From Polaromonas sp. (GTDB taxonomy: Bacteria; Pseudomonadota; Gammaproteobacteria; Burkholderiales; Burkholderiaceae_C), in contig PNML01000027.1 in assembly GCA_013823635.1 (NCBI GenBank), positions 1-34,112 on the forward strand: 34,112 bases of DNA, given 5' to 3'. The notes beneath the pieces are model-generated. The model was given only the letters and a program-made list of their open reading frames with translations, ran no database searches and was not told where the DNA came from. The translations under genes were made by a program, and so were the position numbers. Of the stretch, positions 9,958-16,441 are shown one piece after another; position 1 is the stretch's first letter, and every line of letters begins with the position of its first letter.

Positions 9958-10386
9958 ATGATGACCCACACCCCCCTGCCACCGGCCATTGCCATCCACC
10001 TCGCGGCCGCGCTGGGGGCACTGGTGCTGGGCCCGCTGGCCATTTGGGCGCGACGCGGCGCCACCACCCGGCCACGGCTGCACCGCGCGGCGGGCTACGC
10101 CTGGGTCACGCTGATGCTGGCCACGGCGGTGTCGGCCCTGTTCATCCGTGACTTTGCCCTGCCCAATGTGGCGGGCTACACCCCCATTCACCTGCTGGTG
10201 CCGCTCACGCTGGGCGGGCTGGTGACGGCCTTTGGCTTTCTGGCTCGGGGCAACATCACCGGCCACCGCAAGGCCATGCAGGCCCTGTACTGGCAGGCCT
10301 GCGTGGGCGCGGGCGTGTTCACCCTGCTGCCCAGCCGCTACCTGGGGCGGCTGGTGTGGGGCGACTGGCTGGGCCTGCTCGGATAA
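9958..10386 (+). CDS. DUF2306-like membrane protein
   Basis: A small 142-residue membrane protein with about four hydrophobic segments. Family-like features are the HLAAALGALVLGPLAIW opening helix, the RLHRAAGYAWV loop (a conserved H-R-x-x-G-Y motif) and GNITGHRKAMQALYWQA before the last helix; these are typical of DUF2306 proteins of unknown function. The start is ATG 9958 (or adjacent ATG 9961), preceded by GGAG at 9947-9950. Its TAA stop overlaps the kinase ATG (TAATG), so it belongs to the two-component operon and may provide signal sensing; that is inference. Confidence 0.75.
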   Translation: MMTHTPLPPAIAIHLAAALGALVLGPLAIWARRGATTRPRLHRAAGYAWVTLMLATAVSALFIRDFALPNVAGYTPIHLLVPLTLGGLVTAFGFLARGNITGHRKAMQALYWQACVGAGVFTLLPSRYLGRLVWGDWLGLLG

Positions 10387-11459
10387 TGGCCAGCATGCCC
10401 ACGCCCCCCAGCCCCCACCACTTTTGCACGCCCAGGGCACTGCTGCGGGGGGCGGCCATCACGGCCACGGTCAACCTGTGCATTGCCCTGGCACTGTGGC
10501 AGTCGGGGCACGGCGCGTTCGACGTACAGCTGGTGTACGCCCAGTCCATCGGCATGTCCATTTGGGCGCTGGTCAACGGTGGAGCGGTCTGGCTGGCCCG
10601 TCCGCAGGACCGCGGTGGCTTCCCCAGGGGATGGCGGGCCGTGCTGCTGGTGAGCGGCGCCATTGGCCTGGGCCTGTTGCTGGGCATACAGATTGGAGAC
10701 TGGTACACCGGCCATTCCAGCTGGGCCATGGGCAGCAAAGACCCCGCCATGGCCGGCTGGGTGCTGCTGATGTCCATGGGCGTGGGTCTGGCAATGACGC
10801 TGTACTTTTACCTGCAAGGTCGGGGCAACTACCTGCAATCCGAGCTCGAACGCACCCAGCGGCAGGCGGCCGAGGCGCAGCTGGCGCTGCTGCAAAGCCA
10901 GCTGGAGCCGCACATGCTGTTCAACACCCTGGCCAACCTGCGTGCCCTCATTGGGCTGGACGCCGACAAGGCCCAGGCCATGCTGGACCACCTCATCGCC
11001 TACCTGCGCGCCACCCTCAGCGCCAGCCGCAACGCCACCGGCCTGCACCCGCTGTCCACCGAATTCGACCGCCTGGCCGACTACCTGGCCCTCATGTCCG
11101 TGCGCATGGGCCCACGGCTGCGCACCACACTCGACCTGCCCGAGGCACTGCGCGAGGTGCCTGTGCCGCCGCTGCTGTTGCAGCCCCTGGTGGAAAACGC
11201 CATCCGGCACGGGCTGGAGCCGCAGGTGGCGGGCGGGCAAGTCACCGTCAGCGCCCGGCTTGACGGCCCCTGGCTGACGCTGACCGTGCGCGACACCGGC
11301 GTGGGCCTGGCCCCGGGCAACCCACCGCACGGTTTTGGCCTGACCCAGGTGCGCGAACGCTTGCTCACCCAGTACGGGCTGCAGGGTCAACTTAAATTGG
11401 AAGCAAACTTTCCAAATGGGACGTGCGCTACAGCCACTTTTCCCATAACAATCACATGA
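10386..11459 (+). CDS. LytS/YehU-type sensor histidine kinase
   Basis: A 357-residue membrane kinase. Four N-terminal hydrophobic segments span roughly residues 12-150, then a short coiled coil leads to the His_kinase domain with LLQSQLEPHMLFNTLANL, where the histidine of EPHMLFN is the phosphorylation site. The ATPase part shows VENAIRHGLEP (N box), DTGVGLAPG (G1) and GFGLTQVRERL (G2). The start ATG 10386 overlaps the preceding stop (TAATG). It ends overlapping the response regulator by ATGA. Signal unknown. The last about 20 codons are AT-rich (island C), unlike the rest. Confidence 0.92.
   Translation: MASMPTPPSPHHFCTPRALLRGAAITATVNLCIALALWQSGHGAFDVQLVYAQSIGMSIWALVNGGAVWLARPQDRGGFPRGWRAVLLVSGAIGLGLLLGIQIGDWYTGHSSWAMGSKDPAMAGWVLLMSMGVGLAMTLYFYLQGRGNYLQSELERTQRQAAEAQLALLQSQLEPHMLFNTLANLRALIGLDADKAQAMLDHLIAYLRATLSASRNATGLHPLSTEFDRLADYLALMSVRMGPRLRTTLDLPEALREVPVPPLLLQPLVENAIRHGLEPQVAGGQVTVSARLDGPWLTLTVRDTGVGLAPGNPPHGFGLTQVRERLLTQYGLQGQLKLEANFPNGTCATATFPITIT
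11388..11452. repeat. AT-rich island C at the end of the kinase gene
   Basis: A shift to AT-rich codons in the last 20 or so codons of the kinase. It contains AGCAAAC at 11402-11408 and GCGCT at 11425-11429, the same motif spacing as in island B (24937 and 24960). No change in protein length relative to the domain is evident. Confidence 0.35.
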
Positions 11460-12358
11460 ACCACCCCGCCTGCCCCACCGCCGTGCTGGCCGAAGACGAG
11501 CCCTTGCTGGCCGCCGCCCTGCGGGCAGAACTGGCACGCGCCTGGCCCGAACTCCAGGTGTTGGCCACGGCGGGCGACGGCCACACCGCGGTCGACCAGG
11601 CCTTGGCCTGCCAGCCCGATGTGCTGTTTCTGGACATCCGCATGCCCGGCCAGTCGGGGCTGGAGGCCGCCGCCGAACTGGCCGATGCCTGGCCAGCGCA
11701 CGGTGCGCGCCCTTTTCCGGCGCTGGTGTTTGTCACCGCCTACGACCAGTACGCCTGCCAGGCGTTTGACCTGCAGGCCGTGGACTACCTGCTCAAACCC
11801 GTGCAACGCCCCCGGCTGAAACAGACGGTGGCACGCCTGCGCGCCCGGCTGGCGGCACCCGCAGCGTCCACCGGCCAGGCCGACGCCACGCCCCTGCCCC
11901 ACCACCCCACCGACAGCGCCCCCGGCGCCGAACAGCTGGCGCAACTGGCCGCCCTGCTGAAGCAGACGGGCTTGCTGGCCCACACCGGCACACAGGCCGC
12001 CGCCACCACCACGGCCATGCCACGGCTCACCGTCATACCCGCCAGCGTGGGCAGTGGCGCGGGCAGCAGCCTGGTGATGGTGCCGGTGGCCGAGGTGCTG
12101 TACTTTGAAGCCGCCGACAAGTACGTGCGCGTGCTCACGGCCGAACGGGAGGTGCTGATCCGCACCCCCCTCAAGGAACTGCTGCCCCAGCTCGACCCCG
12201 ATCGTTTCTGGCAAGTGCACCGGGGCACGGTGGTGCGGACCGATGCCATCGCCCGCGCCAGCCGCGACGAAGCGGGCAAGCTGTGGCTGCACCTGCACGG
12301 TCGTGCCGAGCGCCTGGCCGTCAGCCGCCTGTACGCCCACCTGTTCAAGGCCATGTGA
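11456..12358 (+). CDS. LytTR-family response regulator
   Basis: A 300-residue regulator. The receiver domain spans about residues 8-125 with acidic pair AEDEP, phospho-acceptor Asp in VLFLDIRMPG, the conserved Thr in FVTAYD and Lys in LLKPV. A long Ala/Pro/Thr-rich linker (about 130-200) leads to a LytTR DNA-binding domain with VLYFEAADKYVRVLT and FWQVHRGTVV. Such regulators bind direct repeats with about 12-base spacing upstream of targets. ATG 11456 overlaps the kinase stop; the two form a cognate pair. The linker is longer than usual for AlgR/LytR-like proteins. Confidence 0.93.
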   Translation: MNHPACPTAVLAEDEPLLAAALRAELARAWPELQVLATAGDGHTAVDQALACQPDVLFLDIRMPGQSGLEAAAELADAWPAHGARPFPALVFVTAYDQYACQAFDLQAVDYLLKPVQRPRLKQTVARLRARLAAPAASTGQADATPLPHHPTDSAPGAEQLAQLAALLKQTGLLAHTGTQAAATTTAMPRLTVIPASVGSGAGSSLVMVPVAEVLYFEAADKYVRVLTAEREVLIRTPLKELLPQLDPDRFWQVHRGTVVRTDAIARASRDEAGKLWLHLHGRAERLAVSRLYAHLFKAM

Positions 12359-12365
12359 CCCCACA

Positions 12366-12381
12366 GGGTCAGCGTGGACCC
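12366..12381. terminator. Possible bidirectional terminator hairpin
   Basis: GGGTC (12366-12370) and GACCC (12377-12381) form a short stem between the convergent response-regulator and apbE genes. There is no T-run, so this is weak support. Confidence 0.3.
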
Positions 12382-12395
12382 CTGGGCAGGTGTGC

Positions 12396-13424
12396 TCAGC
12401 TCAGGTGCTGGGCCATGCCGCTGGACACCCACAGGCTGCCGTCTGCGTTGGCCACCAGGGCATGCAGCCCGGGCGTGCGGGCCACCAAGGCCTGGGCCGC
12501 CGAGACGCCCGACACCATGATGGCGGTGCCCATGCCGTTGACCGCAGCCAGGTCGGTGCTGACCAGTGCCACGCCGTGGGTTCCCCGCGTGGGATGGCCG
12601 CTGCGGGGGTCCAGGATGTGGTGGAAGCGCTGGCCTTGGTGCACGACAAACCGCTCGTAATCGCCGGACGCCGCCACCCAGCCCTGCGTCAGGTGCACGG
12701 TGCCCAGCAGCCGGTCCGGCTGGCGGGGGTCGCGCACGCCCACGCGCCACGGGCGACCCTGCAAGTGCCCGTTGACCAGCACGTCGCCACCACCGTTGAG
12801 CATGGCGTTGTGCACCCCCTGCCGCTGCAGCAGGGCCATGCCGGCTTGCAGGATGGGCAACTTGGCGATGCCGCCCAAGTCCAGGCGCGTGCCACGGGAG
12901 CGGAGATAGGCCGTGCCCTGGTGCGCATCCAGCACCAGGGCGCGGTCCTGCCCCACCAGCTTGAGCTGGGCTTGCACACGCGCCGCCGTGGGCAAGTGAA
13001 TGGGGTTGGCGTCAAAGCGCCAGTCGCTCAGGCTGCCCACGGTGGCGTCAAACGCCCCGTCGCTGGCCTGGTGAACATGCTGCGCCATGGTCAGCACCGC
13101 CATCAGCTCCGCTGACACCGGAACCGGCGCAACACCGGCCATGAGGTTGATGGCGTTGAGTTCGCTGGTGGGCTGAAAGCGGGTCATGGCCGCCGCCAGC
13201 CGGGACATTTCAGCCAGTGCGGCGTCGGCCGAGTGGGCCAGGTGCACGGGGTCGGCACCCTGCAGGGTGATGTCCACCCGGGTGCCCATCAGCTGCCGCG
13301 AAACCCGGTGCACACCCGCCGCCGCACGCACCGGCGGCACCCACACACCACAGGCCAGCAAGGGCAGCGCCATGGCCAGGCGCCGTCGGCCCAAGGTCGG
13401 CAACAGGGGGGTTTTCAGGGACAT
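12396..13424 (-). CDS. apbE: FAD:protein FMN transferase ApbE (NosX role)
   Basis: A 342-residue exported ApbE-family protein. The N terminus has a twin-arginine-like GRRRLAMALPLLACG leader. Family motifs are MGTRVDI, RFDANPIHLP, RLDLGGIAK, NGGGDVLVNG, ASGDYERF and HHILDPRSG, which build the FAD and Mg site. ApbE covalently attaches FMN to threonine in the (S/T)GAT motif of partner proteins; NosR (16442-19069) carries SGAT, so this protein most likely serves as NosX. GAGGTGG lies just upstream of ATG 13424. It follows the cytochrome gene by 19 bases and is divergent from the nos operon. Confidence 0.92.
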   Translation of the reverse strand: MSLKTPLLPTLGRRRLAMALPLLACGVWVPPVRAAAGVHRVSRQLMGTRVDITLQGADPVHLAHSADAALAEMSRLAAAMTRFQPTSELNAINLMAGVAPVPVSAELMAVLTMAQHVHQASDGAFDATVGSLSDWRFDANPIHLPTAARVQAQLKLVGQDRALVLDAHQGTAYLRSRGTRLDLGGIAKLPILQAGMALLQRQGVHNAMLNGGGDVLVNGHLQGRPWRVGVRDPRQPDRLLGTVHLTQGWVAASGDYERFVVHQGQRFHHILDPRSGHPTRGTHGVALVSTDLAAVNGMGTAIMVSGVSAAQALVARTPGLHALVANADGSLWVSSGMAQHLS

Positions 13425-13443
13425 GCGGACCACCTCGTCAACG

Positions 13444-13842
13444 TCACTTGGACTGGGCCACCATGAAGTCGACGGCCGCCTTGACTTCGTCGTCTGACAG
13501 GCTGGCACCGCCGCCACGCGCCGGCATCATGCCCTTGGCACCCGTGAACCCTTCGATGGCGTGCTTGTACATGGTGTCGTTGCCTTGGGCGATGCGGGGT
13601 GCCCAGTCGGCCTTGTCACCGGGCTTGGGCGCGCCCGCCACACCGGCGGCGTGGCACAGCGCGCAGGTTTTGCCGTACACGCCCCTGCCCACGGCGTTCT
13701 CGGCCACCACCGGGGCTGGGGCGGGCGCCGGGGCGGCGGCTGGTGCGGGGGCGGCCGCCGGGGTGGGCGCGGGTTGGTCCCCGCAGGCCGTCAGGGAAAG
13801 GGTCAGCACAGCGGCGGACAGCAGGGCAATGGTGTGTTGCAT
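13444..13842 (-). CDS. Lipoprotein c-type cytochrome (cytochrome c5-like)
   Basis: A 132-residue monoheme cytochrome. The signal peptide ends in the lipobox LTAC, followed by an Ala/Pro-repeat tether of about 35 residues, then the haem domain with CALCH (haem attachment), a conserved GDKADWAPR and the axial methionine region GMMPARGG. This layout matches cytochrome c5-type electron carriers. Its position beside nosZ suggests it delivers electrons to N2O reductase, but this is inference. ATG 13842 is preferred over 13869, which would put residues before the signal peptide. Confidence 0.9.
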   Translation of the reverse strand: MQHTIALLSAAVLTLSLTACGDQPAPTPAAAPAPAAAPAPAPAPVVAENAVGRGVYGKTCALCHAAGVAGAPKPGDKADWAPRIAQGNDTMYKHAIEGFTGAKGMMPARGGGASLSDDEVKAAVDFMVAQSK

Positions 13843-13931
13843 GGGGTGCTCCAAAAAAAAGAAAACCAATGAACCGACCGACGTCCCGTGGCCACATGTG
13901 GGCAGCGCACCTGTATGGGGCGAACAAACAA

Positions 13932-13970
13932 GCTATGAAATACATAGCCTTTCATCAAGCGTCGGCGCTT
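13932..13970. repeat. Two adjacent inverted repeats in the nos divergent region
   Basis: GCTATG-AAATA-CATAGC (13932-13948) is a perfect 6-bp-arm inverted repeat and AAGCG-TCGG-CGCTT (13957-13970) a perfect 5-bp-arm one. The stretch is AT-richer than its surroundings and may be a degenerate dispersed repeat or hold operators for the cytochrome-apbE pair. Confidence 0.45.
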
Positions 13971-14021
13971 TATTGACTGTAAATCCATCCTTCATGCAAA
14001 AAACACCCGAATCGACAACCG

Positions 14022-14035
14022 TTGACAAAAATCAA
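14022..14035 (+). promoter_or_regulatory. FNR/DNR-type binding site of the nos operon
   Basis: TTGACAAAAATCAA matches the FNR-family consensus TTGAT-N4-ATCAA at 9 of 10 defined positions. Its centre (14028.5) is about 42-45 bases before the likely transcription start, the class II activator position. The factor could be FNR (oxygen) or a DNR/NNR-type protein (NO). Confidence 0.82.
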
Positions 14036-14060
14036 GCAGTAAATAGGCACCTTGCATACC

Positions 14061-14066
14061 TATACT
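14061..14066 (+). promoter_or_regulatory. -10 element of the nos operon
   Basis: TATACT, five of six matches to TATAAT, lies 25 bases after the end of the FNR-type box. The start point would be near 14070-14073, leaving almost no leader before ATG 14075. Confidence 0.55.
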
Positions 14067-14074
14067 GAACCACC

Positions 14075-14458
14075 ATGACGAATAGCAGGTCGATGTTTCA
14101 ACTGTGCCGGTGGACGCTGGTGTGGTTTCTTCTGACGCTGGGTGTGGCGGCTTTGTCCCCCCTGGCGCAGGCGAAATCGACGGTGGTCGTGTGCTCCGCC
14201 GACGGCCAGCTCAAGCGGGTGTCTCTGGCGGAACCGACCACCCCCGCCGCCGAACACCACCTGCTGGACTGTCCCCTGTGCATCCTGGCCGATGCGCCCC
14301 CACTGGCCGACCGTGTGGTCCTGCCCGTTTGGCCCCCTGGCGGTGACCTGATCCGACCGTTTGACATCACCACAGCCGTGGTTGCCACGGCCACGCCACC
14401 GCCTGCGCGTGGCCCCCCGTTTTTTCCGCAGTCCATCCCAAAGAGGTCATTACCATGA
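14075..14458 (+). CDS. DUF2946-like small secreted protein, first gene of the nos operon
   Basis: A 127-residue protein with a signal peptide (WTLVWFLLTLGVAALSPLAQA) and a mature part holding one cysteine near its start (VVVCSADG) and the pair in HHLLDCPLCILA. This pattern, an early Cys-x-x-x-G and a later CPxC after His, resembles DUF2946 proteins often found near copper genes. Its stop overlaps the nosZ ATG (ATGA at 14455-14458), so translation is coupled. The start could be ATG 14075 or ATG 14093, which still keeps the whole signal peptide. Copper handling for NosZ is plausible but not demonstrated; family assignment is moderate. Confidence 0.7.
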   Translation: MTNSRSMFQLCRWTLVWFLLTLGVAALSPLAQAKSTVVVCSADGQLKRVSLAEPTTPAAEHHLLDCPLCILADAPPLADRVVLPVWPPGGDLIRPFDITTAVVATATPPPARGPPFFPQSIPKRSLP

Positions 14459-16380
14459 ACGAAAACACCCCCGTCAGTCCCGATACCGCGGCCATGGGCC
14501 GCCGCCGATTCATCAACACCGCCGCTTTGGCGGGCTTGGCAGTGGGCGTGACCGCCTGCAACAGCAAGCCCGACTCCGCACCGGCTCCAGCAGCGGCCCC
14601 TGCAGCGCCGGCAGCCGCCCATGCCAGCGGTGGTGCCAGCGCCCACCTCAAACCGGGCGAGCTCGACACCTACTACGGCCTGTGGAGCGGCGGCCACACC
14701 GGTGACATGCGCGTGCTGGGCCTGCCGTCTGGCCGCGAGTTGTTGCGCATTCCCTGCTTCACACCCGACGCACTGGTGGGCTGGGGCATCACCAACGAAT
14801 CCAAAAAAATCATGGGCACCAAGGCCGATGGTTCGTTGCGCTACACCGTGGGCGACACCCACCACACCCACGCCTCGTACAAAGACGGCAACTACGACGG
14901 CCGCTACGCCTGGATCAACGACAAGATCAACAGCCGCATCGCCCGCATCCGGCTGGACTATTTCGTGTGCGACAAGATCACCCAACTGCCCAATGTGCAG
15001 GGCTTCCACGGCATCTTCCCCGACAAGCGCGACCCGGTGGACCCTGCCATCAACTACACCACCCGCGTGTTCTGCGGCGGTGAGTTCTCGATCCCCCTGC
15101 CCAACGCGCCCACGGAAGACGCCAGCAAGTACCAGTCGCTGTTCAGCTGCGTGGATGCCGAAACCATGGAAGTGCGCTGGCAAGCCATGATCGACGGCAA
15201 CTGCGATCTGGTGGCCACCTCGTTTGACGGCAAGCTGGCCGCCACCAACCAGTACAACACCGAAATGGGTGCCAAGTACGAAGACATGATGTCCGCCGAA
15301 CGCGATGCCTGCCTGTTCTTCAACATCGCCCGCGTGGAAGCCGCCGTCAAAGCCGGCAAGTTCAAAACCATTGGCAACTCCAAAGTGCCGGTGGTGGACG
15401 CCACCCGCAAGGCCAACGCCGACCCCAAGACCGCGCTGTCGGCCTACGTGTCGGTGCCCAAGAACCCCCACGGCGTGAACGCCAGCCCCGACACCAAGTA
15501 CTTCATCTGTGCCGGCAAGCTGTCCCCCACGGCCACCGTGATCGAGCTGACCAAGGTGCTGGACTGGTTTGATGGCAAGCTGGAAAAAATAGACGACGCC
15601 ATCGTGGCCGAAGTCGAGCTGGGCCTGGGCCCGCTGCACACCGCCTTTGATGGCCGCGGCAACGCCTACACCACCCTGTTCCTGGACAGCCAGGTCGTCA
15701 AATGGAATGTGGCAGCGGCCATCAAGTTCCACGCTGGCGACAAGACGGCCAAATACGTGGTGGACCGCCTCGACGTGCACTACCAGCCGGGGCACATCAA
15801 CGCGTCTCAGTCCGAAACCGTGGCCGCCGACGGCAAATACCTGGCCGTGGGTTGCAAGTTCTCCAAAGACCGCTTCCTGCCCGTGGGCCCCTTGCACGCA
15901 GAGAACGAGCAGCTGATCGACATCTCCGGCGACAAGATGGTGCTGATGGCGGACCACCCCGTGCGCGGCGAGCCGCACGACTTCATCATCTTCAAGCGCG
16001 ACCTGTTGCGCCCCAAGCAGGTGTATGCCCTGGACGACTTCCCCAACGCGGTCAAGGACCCCAAGGAAAGTGGCGTGTTCCGCAATGGCAAGAAGGTCAC
16101 GGTCAAGCTGACGTCGCTGGCACCGGCATTCAGCATGCGTGAGTTCAAGGTGAAGAAGGGCGACGAGGTCACACTCATCCTGACCAACCTCGACAAGATC
16201 GAAGACCTGACGCACGGCTTTGCCATCCCCAACTACAACGTCAACTTCATTGTCAACCCGTTGGAAACGGCATCGGTCACCTTCATGGCCGACCAGCCCG
16301 GCGTGTTCTGGTGCTACTGCACCCACTTCTGCCATGCTTTGCACTTGGAAATGCGCACCCGCATGATTGTGGAAGCCTGA
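14455..16380 (+). CDS. nosZ: Nitrous-oxide reductase NosZ (clade I)
   Basis: A 641-residue periplasmic multicopper enzyme reducing N2O to N2. The N terminus has the Tat motif GRRRFI and then GVTAC, which also fits a lipobox (Cys35), followed by an Ala/Pro-rich tether to about residue 60. Seven CuZ histidines are recognisable: His136 and His137 (DTHHTH), His185 (GFHG), His339 (NPHG), His395 (GPLHT), His447 (QPGH) and His508 (GEPHD). CuA ligands are His587, Cys622, Cys626, His630 and Met633 in CTHFCHALHLEM; the position usually filled by Trp, whose backbone carbonyl binds copper, is His624. Tat export with DTHH fits clade I. Translationally coupled to the preceding gene. Confidence 0.98.
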   Translation: MNENTPVSPDTAAMGRRRFINTAALAGLAVGVTACNSKPDSAPAPAAAPAAPAAAHASGGASAHLKPGELDTYYGLWSGGHTGDMRVLGLPSGRELLRIPCFTPDALVGWGITNESKKIMGTKADGSLRYTVGDTHHTHASYKDGNYDGRYAWINDKINSRIARIRLDYFVCDKITQLPNVQGFHGIFPDKRDPVDPAINYTTRVFCGGEFSIPLPNAPTEDASKYQSLFSCVDAETMEVRWQAMIDGNCDLVATSFDGKLAATNQYNTEMGAKYEDMMSAERDACLFFNIARVEAAVKAGKFKTIGNSKVPVVDATRKANADPKTALSAYVSVPKNPHGVNASPDTKYFICAGKLSPTATVIELTKVLDWFDGKLEKIDDAIVAEVELGLGPLHTAFDGRGNAYTTLFLDSQVVKWNVAAAIKFHAGDKTAKYVVDRLDVHYQPGHINASQSETVAADGKYLAVGCKFSKDRFLPVGPLHAENEQLIDISGDKMVLMADHPVRGEPHDFIIFKRDLLRPKQVYALDDFPNAVKDPKESGVFRNGKKVTVKLTSLAPAFSMREFKVKKGDEVTLILTNLDKIEDLTHGFAIPNYNVNFIVNPLETASVTFMADQPGVFWCYCTHFCHALHLEMRTRMIVEA

Positions 16381-16394
16381 TCGCCAAGCCAACC

Positions 16395-16425
16395 GGGTGG
16401 TCCAGCGCCGTGCGTTGGACCACCC
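16395..16425 (+). promoter_or_regulatory. Strong intercistronic hairpin between nosZ and nosR
   Basis: GGGTGGTCCA (16395-16404) and TGGACCACCC (16416-16425) are perfect 10-base inverted copies around an 11-base loop, 14 bases after the nosZ stop. There is no T-run, so it may stabilise the upstream mRNA 3' end or attenuate readthrough rather than act as a full terminator. Confidence 0.75.
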
Positions 16426-16441
16426 CCAACCGGAACGTGTG

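Noticed and set aside
13972-13985. TTGACTGTAAATCC as a second FNR-type box for the cytochrome-apbE pair
   Set aside because: Only the left half matches; the right half AATCC differs from ATCAA at most positions.
14098-16392. A 764-residue minus-strand open frame opposite nosZ
   Set aside because: Mirror of the nosZ codon pattern; no signal peptide or motifs, while nosZ is unambiguous.
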